Shown: positions 60,814 through 64,000 of the stretch, one piece after another
How the letters are laid out: every line of letters starts with the position of its first letter
Numbering within the stretch: the stretch's first letter is position 1
Assembly (NCBI GenBank): GCA_012970285.1
Contig: JIBW01000002.1
Coordinates: 620,001 to 684,000 of the forward strand
Reading direction: 5' to 3'
Length of the DNA: 64,000 bases
Origin: Bacillaceae bacterium JMAK1
Lineage (GTDB): Bacteria; Bacillota; Bacilli; Bacillales; Marinococcaceae
Position numbers and translations under genes: made by a program
Notes under the pieces: generated by a model
The model's input: only the letters and a program-made list of their open reading frames with translations
Database searches by the model: none
Told to the model about the DNA's origin: nothing

Positions 60814-61470
60814 ATGAACAAGCTTCGCGAGTACTTTGAAAACAACAATGACCGCTTAATTCACAAATGGGATCATTATTTCGATATTTACGAGCGGCAT
60901 TTTGAGCGCTTTGTAGATACAAATGTAAATGTGATGGAGATTGGAGTCTTTCACGGTGGCTCACTTCAAATGTGGAAGGACTATTTCGGGAAAGATGCGA
61001 ACATTTACGGTTTGGATATAAACCCGACATGTAAGTCGTTTGAAGAAGACCGAGTGCAAGTATTAATCGGTGACCAAGGCGATCGTGAGTTTTGGAAGTC
61101 GATTAAGCCAACGTTGCCGACGTTTGACATTATCATCGATGATGGTGGGCACTCGATGGACCAGCAGATTATTACGTTTGAAGAGATGTTTCCGCTGCTT
61201 TCAGAGAATGGCGTCTTTCTTATTGAAGATTTGCATACGAGTTACATGAGTTATTATGCTGGTGGGTATGAGAAGGGGAACACGTTTATTGAGTATTCGA
61301 AGAAACGGATCGATGAACTGAATGCGTGGCATTCTGAAGACGAGCGGTTGAAGGTGAATGACTTTACGAAGTCGGCGTATTCAATGAGTTATTACGACAG
61401 TGTATTAGTGATTGAAAAAAGGCCGATGCAACCTCCATTCCACAAAACGTCAGGTAAACCTTCTTACTAG
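60814..61470 (+). CDS. Class I SAM-dependent methyltransferase (Methyltransf_24/CmcI-like)
   Basis: Protein of 218 residues with a Rossmann methyltransferase fold: VMEIGVFHGGSLQMWKDYFG (motif I, near 38), YGLDINP, and FDIIIDDGGHSMDQQ near 107, the DDGGH motif of the CmcI/cephalosporin hydroxylase-like group. Such proteins often modify sugars or antibiotics; no substrate can be named. ATG 60814 follows AGGGGTG; the frame is open upstream to 60769 but that part is not conserved-looking. GC content returns to core level here, just beyond the island. Confidence 0.75.
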   Translation: MNKLREYFENNNDRLIHKWDHYFDIYERHFERFVDTNVNVMEIGVFHGGSLQMWKDYFGKDANIYGLDINPTCKSFEEDRVQVLIGDQGDREFWKSIKPTLPTFDIIIDDGGHSMDQQIITFEEMFPLLSENGVFLIEDLHTSYMSYYAGGYEKGNTFIEYSKKRIDELNAWHSEDERLKVNDFTKSAYSMSYYDSVLVIEKRPMQPPFHKTSGKPSY

Positions 61471-61554
61471 TACCTTGAGGAATTGAACCAATTCTTCGTT
61501 AGTGTACTAAATCGTAAATGGTGTATGAATTGTTTGTTAATTGATTGTAAAACC

Positions 61555-61672
61555 GATTGTCGTGGGCGGTTGTGAGGGATATAGTAAAGGAAGTCCAAAC
61601 TTCTTCGCTTGCAGCTTACCCACTGTAAGTAAGGAGAAAGAGCGCTACAGCTTTTTGTAGCGTTTTTTTTTG
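61555..61672 (+). ncRNA. Possible small RNA upstream of lexA
   Basis: No ORF explains the region 61471-61642, yet it ends in a strong terminator (CGCTACA-gctttt-TGTAGCG plus nine T, 61643-61672) with no gene immediately upstream. A T-rich, hairpin-prone stretch (GGAAGTCCAAACTTC, near 61590) precedes it. It may be an independent small RNA or the tail of the methyltransferase mRNA. Confidence 0.35.
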
Positions 61673-61720
61673 TCAAAACTTTATAGTAACCATAAATATA
61701 TTATGTAAACTAATAATAAA

Positions 61721-61743
61721 AAATCTGTGATAACCACAGATTT
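61721..61743 (-). terminator. Intrinsic terminator of lexA
   Basis: AAATCTGTG / CACAGATTT stem overlapping the lexA stop; on the minus strand it is followed by a T-rich run. Confidence 0.8.
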
Positions 61744-62396
61744 TAATGGATTGTACGAAGGACGCCAGTGACTTTGCCGAGTATTTGGCAGTTGGTTAAT
61801 AAAATCGGTTCCATTGAATCGTTTTCTGGTTGAAGACGAATGTGATTTCCTTCATTAAAGAAACGTTTCACTGTTGCTTCTTGATCTTCGGTCATGGCAA
61901 CGACGATGTCGCCGTTCTCTGCGGTGCGTTGTTGGCGAACGATGACGCGGTCACCGTCAAGAATGCCGGCATTAATCATACTTTCTCCAACAATCGTAAG
62001 CATGAACACTTGGTCATGACCGACATAAGATTCAGGCAATGGAATGTATTCTTCAATATTCTCAACAGCAGTAATCGGTTGTCCAGCCGTAACTTTACCG
62101 ATCATCGGTACGTAAGAAGTTGGTGCGGGTACTTCACCTTGCGTATAAGAAGAGTGCGCTGCATTCGTTTCATTTTGTGGATCAAGGTGCAACACTTCAA
62201 TTGCTCTCGGTTTTGTAGGATCGCGTCTAATAAAGCCTTTTTTCTCTAAGCGAGCGAGATGTCCGTGGACGGTCGAGCTCGAGGCAAGTCCAACGGCTTC
62301 CCCAATTTCTCGAACTGATGGGGGATACCCTTTCGCTTTAACATTGGATTTAATGTACGTAAGAATCTTCTCCTGGCGTGGAGACAATTTTGACAC
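61743..62396 (-). CDS. lexA: SOS repressor LexA
   Basis: Repressor of the SOS regulon that self-cleaves with RecA-ssDNA. The 217 residues have an N-terminal winged HTH ([20 protein letters not shown]), the Ala-Gly cleavage site in [11 protein letters not shown] (near 114), the catalytic Ser in VGESMINAG (near 140) and Lys in EATVKRFF (near 178). GTG 62396 follows GAGGTGAA on the minus strand. It is divergent from a small membrane protein gene, sharing LexA boxes, so it is autoregulated. Confidence 0.97.
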   Translation of the reverse strand: MSKLSPRQEKILTYIKSNVKAKGYPPSVREIGEAVGLASSSTVHGHLARLEKKGFIRRDPTKPRAIEVLHLDPQNETNAAHSSYTQGEVPAPTSYVPMIGKVTAGQPITAVENIEEYIPLPESYVGHDQVFMLTIVGESMINAGILDGDRVIVRQQRTAENGDIVVAMTEDQEATVKRFFNEGNHIRLQPENDSMEPILLTNCQILGKVTGVLRTIH

Positions 62397-62461
62397 CGTC
62401 GTTCACCTCACAATTTCTAAATTTTTACTATATCGAATATAGCATACAAAACATGTGTTTG

Positions 62462-62475
62462 CAAACATCCGTTCT
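62462..62475. promoter_or_regulatory. LexA box, lexA-proximal (weak)
   Basis: CAAACATCCGTTCT matches CGAAC-N4-GTTCG at 8 of 10 fixed bases. Confidence 0.45.
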
Positions 62476-62485
62476 ATTTTTTCAC

Positions 62486-62536
62486 TTGACACGAACGTTC
62501 GTTCTTAGTTATAGTCAATATACGAACAAACGTTTT
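62486..62536 (+). promoter_or_regulatory. SOS promoter of the yneA-position gene with two LexA boxes
   Basis: TTGACA (62486-62491), 18 bases, TATAGT (62510-62515). CGAACGTTCGTTCT (62492-62505, 9 of 10) fills the spacer and CGAACAAACGTTTT (62523-62536, 8 of 10) lies just downstream of the -10. Confidence 0.75.
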
Positions 62537-62542
62537 GGGGAG

Positions 62543-62665
62543 ATGAGAATTGTGAAGAGAATGCATAGCTTTATAAGAAGAACATCGATTGAAGAGTGGG
62601 TTATTTTACTATTATTCTTTGTTGCTGTAATCGCAATGTTAACGGTTGCGAACGTAGGTTTCTAA
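62543..62665 (+). CDS. 40-aa SOS-controlled membrane peptide in the yneA position
   Basis: ORF of 40 codons from ATG 62543 (37 from GTG 62552; GGGGAGATGAG favours the latter), beginning MRIVKRMHSFIRRTSIEEWV and ending with one membrane segment of about 20 residues (ILLLFFVAVIAMLTVANVG). In B. subtilis this position, divergent from lexA, holds yneA, a cell division inhibitor of about 105 aa with a LysM domain. Here no LysM domain is present, nor yneB downstream. It may be a minimal division inhibitor working through its membrane helix, but that is inference. Confidence 0.65.
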   Translation: MRIVKRMHSFIRRTSIEEWVILLLFFVAVIAMLTVANVGF

Positions 62666-62879
62666 TATGAAATTTAATGATTATTTTGGTTTACATCTGA
62701 ATATTCATAATTATAGGTTTATCATTGGATTTGTAAGGGAATATGTTCTGTAGATCTGTGTGAGTAGTACGTAGAATTGATATAGGTCTATGTTAAGCAA
62801 TTCTGCTGTTGCCTTGAGCAAGCGCATACAATCGTGTACGCTTAAGTAGTACGATCTCTTGATAAGGGAGGGATTCACG

Positions 62880-63110
62880 TTGAAGTCACAAGAGAGAATT
62901 GATCGAATGAATGAACTTGCAAAGCGCTCAAGAACGATTGGCCTGTCGAGTAGAGAAATCGAAGAGCAGCAATCATTACGAGTGGAGTATTTCGACAATT
63001 TACGAAATACATTCCGCAATCAATTACAATCGGTCACACTCGTAAATGAAGACGGACAAGATGTAACTCCCAGAGAAGTCGATTGCATAAGTCCTAAGCG
63101 TTCGTATTAA
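62880..63110 (+). CDS. ynzC: DUF896 protein YnzC
   Basis: Helical small protein of 76 residues (KSQERIDRMNELAKRSRTIG, then EQQSLRVEYFDNLR and a DVTP motif) matching the YnzC/DUF896 family, which is of unknown function. In B. subtilis ynzC is LexA-controlled together with yneA and yneB. The TTG at 62880 follows AAGGGAGGG; the longer frame from 62859 has no ribosome site. There are about 210 bases between it and the peptide gene, with no clear terminator, so one transcript is possible. Confidence 0.88.
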   Translation: MKSQERIDRMNELAKRSRTIGLSSREIEEQQSLRVEYFDNLRNTFRNQLQSVTLVNEDGQDVTPREVDCISPKRSY

Positions 63111-63130
63111 TGCAGGAATGGCACCGCTTG

Positions 63131-63157
63131 CCTGGACGTACCTTTCCAGGTTTTTTA
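63131..63157 (+). terminator. Terminator after ynzC
   Basis: CCTGGA / TCCAGG stem followed by six T. Confidence 0.75.
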
Positions 63158-63206
63158 TTCACCTAAGAATCGAACGTATATTCCCGTCATCTGTTCGTCA
63201 TTAAGG

Positions 63207-63235
63207 TTGTTTTGCCTCGTGAAACCGTTTATCAT
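63207..63235 (+). promoter_or_regulatory. tkt promoter
   Basis: TTGTTT (63207-63212), 17-base spacer, TATCAT (63230-63235), 44 bases before the start codon. Confidence 0.5.
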
Positions 63236-63278
63236 AAAGGTGTAAACTATTTAGGTTGAATTGAGAGGATGAATCACC

Positions 63279-64000
63279 TTGAACAGAGTGGAAGAGAAAG
63301 CGATCAATACGATCCGTACGCTATCAATTGATAGCATTAATCGTGCGAATTCTGGACATCCAGGATTGCCGATGGGAGCGGCGCCTATGGCGTTTGCTTT
63401 ATGGACAAGACACCTTAATCACAATCCGAAGCAACCGGATTGGTGGAACCGTGACCGTTTCGTGTTGTCAGCAGGACATGGTTCGATGCTTCTATATAGT
63501 TTATTGCATTTAAGTGGCTATGAGCTTTCCATGGAAGAATTGAAGAACTTCCGCCAATGGGGAAGTAAAACCCCAGGGCACCCAGAATTCGGTCATACGC
63601 CTGGAGTCGATGCAACAACTGGACCACTCGGTCAAGGCCTCGCGATGAGTGTCGGTATGGCAATGGCTGAGACGCATTTAGCAAGCACATATAACAATGC
63701 AGATCATACGCTTTTTGATCATTATACGTATGCGCTTTGTGGCGACGGTGACGTTATGGAAGGTGTTGCTTCTGAATCCGCATCACTTGCTGGTCATTTA
63801 GGATTAGGCAAGTTAATCGTGATGTATGATTCGAACGACATTTCATTAGACGGTGATTTGAACCGTTCATTCTCAGAAGACGTATTAAAGCGTTATGACG
63901 CATATGGTTGGCATACGATTCTCGTTGAAGACGGGAACGATGTGGATGCGATTGATGCTGCCATTCAAGCGGCGAAAGAAGATTCTCGTCCGAGTATGAT
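63279..64000 (+). CDS. tkt: Transketolase, N-terminal part
   Basis: Thiamine-diphosphate enzyme of the pentose phosphate pathway. About 240 residues are in the window; the frame is open to the edge. [17 protein letters not shown] near the start, [17 protein letters not shown] and the ThDP-binding [12 protein letters not shown] (near 155) are all present. TTG 63279 follows GAGAGGATGA. Following lexA-yneA-ynzC, tkt is in its B. subtilis position. Confidence 0.95.
   Translation, partial: MNRVEEKAINTIRTLSIDSINRANSGHPGLPMGAAPMAFALWTRHLNHNPKQPDWWNRDRFVLSAGHGSMLLYSLLHLSGYELSMEELKNFRQWGSKTPGHPEFGHTPGVDATTGPLGQGLAMSVGMAMAETHLASTYNNADHTLFDHYTYALCGDGDVMEGVASESASLAGHLGLGKLIVMYDSNDISLDGDLNRSFSEDVLKRYDAYGWHTILVEDGNDVDAIDAAIQAAKEDSRPSM

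Overview
The window reads as the chromosome of a spore-forming, motile member of the Bacillaceae. The gene order spoIIIE - ymfF/H/I/J/K - rodZ - pgsA - cinA - recA - rny - ymdB - spoVS - miaB - ricA - cotE - mutS - mutL - miaA - hfq - spoVK - hflX - ynbB - glnR - glnA, and lexA - (yneA position) - ynzC - tkt, follows Bacillus subtilis. The spore genes (spoIIIE, spoVS, cotE, spoVK) and the CGAAC-N4-GTTCG type LexA boxes fit this. Differences from B. subtilis (a DEAD-box helicase between cinA and recA, a tyrosine recombinase beside hfq, a 4-hydroxyphenylacetate cluster after glnA) and the acidic proteins suggest an alkaliphilic or halotolerant relative; this last point is inference.

Layout. 1-35.5 kb is conserved housekeeping core: chromosome translocation and EF-P modification genes, cell shape (RodZ), phospholipid synthesis (PgsA), recombination (RecA), RNA turnover (RNase Y, RicA), tRNA modification (MiaB, MiaA), mismatch repair (MutSL), spore coat and sporulation genes, and nitrogen control (GlnR-GlnA). 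It is interrupted at 20.05-20.45 kb by a 19-copy 21-bp minisatellite. 35.5-36.8 kb is a decayed, nearly gene-free stretch bracketed by the glnA 3' end and a mutated second copy of it. 36.85-50.2 kb is a catabolic island for 4-hydroxyphenylacetate (homoprotocatechuate meta-cleavage): two HpaG-like subunits, a DHDPS-family aldolase candidate, a TRAP transporter, an XylR_N/V4R/PucR-type regulator, HpaB, HpaE, HpaD, HpaC and a flavin adenylyltransferase-like protein. A shared AT-rich motif lies at three promoters of this island.

50.2-60.8 kb is accessory DNA: a broken secreted-peptide gene, an IS3-family remnant, a flagellin gene with a SigD-type promoter and two CsrA-type sites in its leader, then an AT-rich defence island. 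The island holds a Gabija-like pair (OLD/TOPRIM ATPase-nuclease plus UvrD-like helicase) and a retron (NDT-like effector plus reverse transcriptase). A frameshifted phage-type integrase lies next to the retron. Two imperfect copies of a structured ~140-bp element flank the retron/integrase block, one just where a retron non-coding RNA would be expected.

60.8-64 kb returns to core sequence: a SAM methyltransferase, a possible small RNA, lexA, a divergent SOS-type promoter driving a 40-aa membrane peptide in the yneA position, ynzC, and the start of transketolase. The most novel-looking part is the retron/integrase unit with its paired structured repeats (56.6-60.5 kb).
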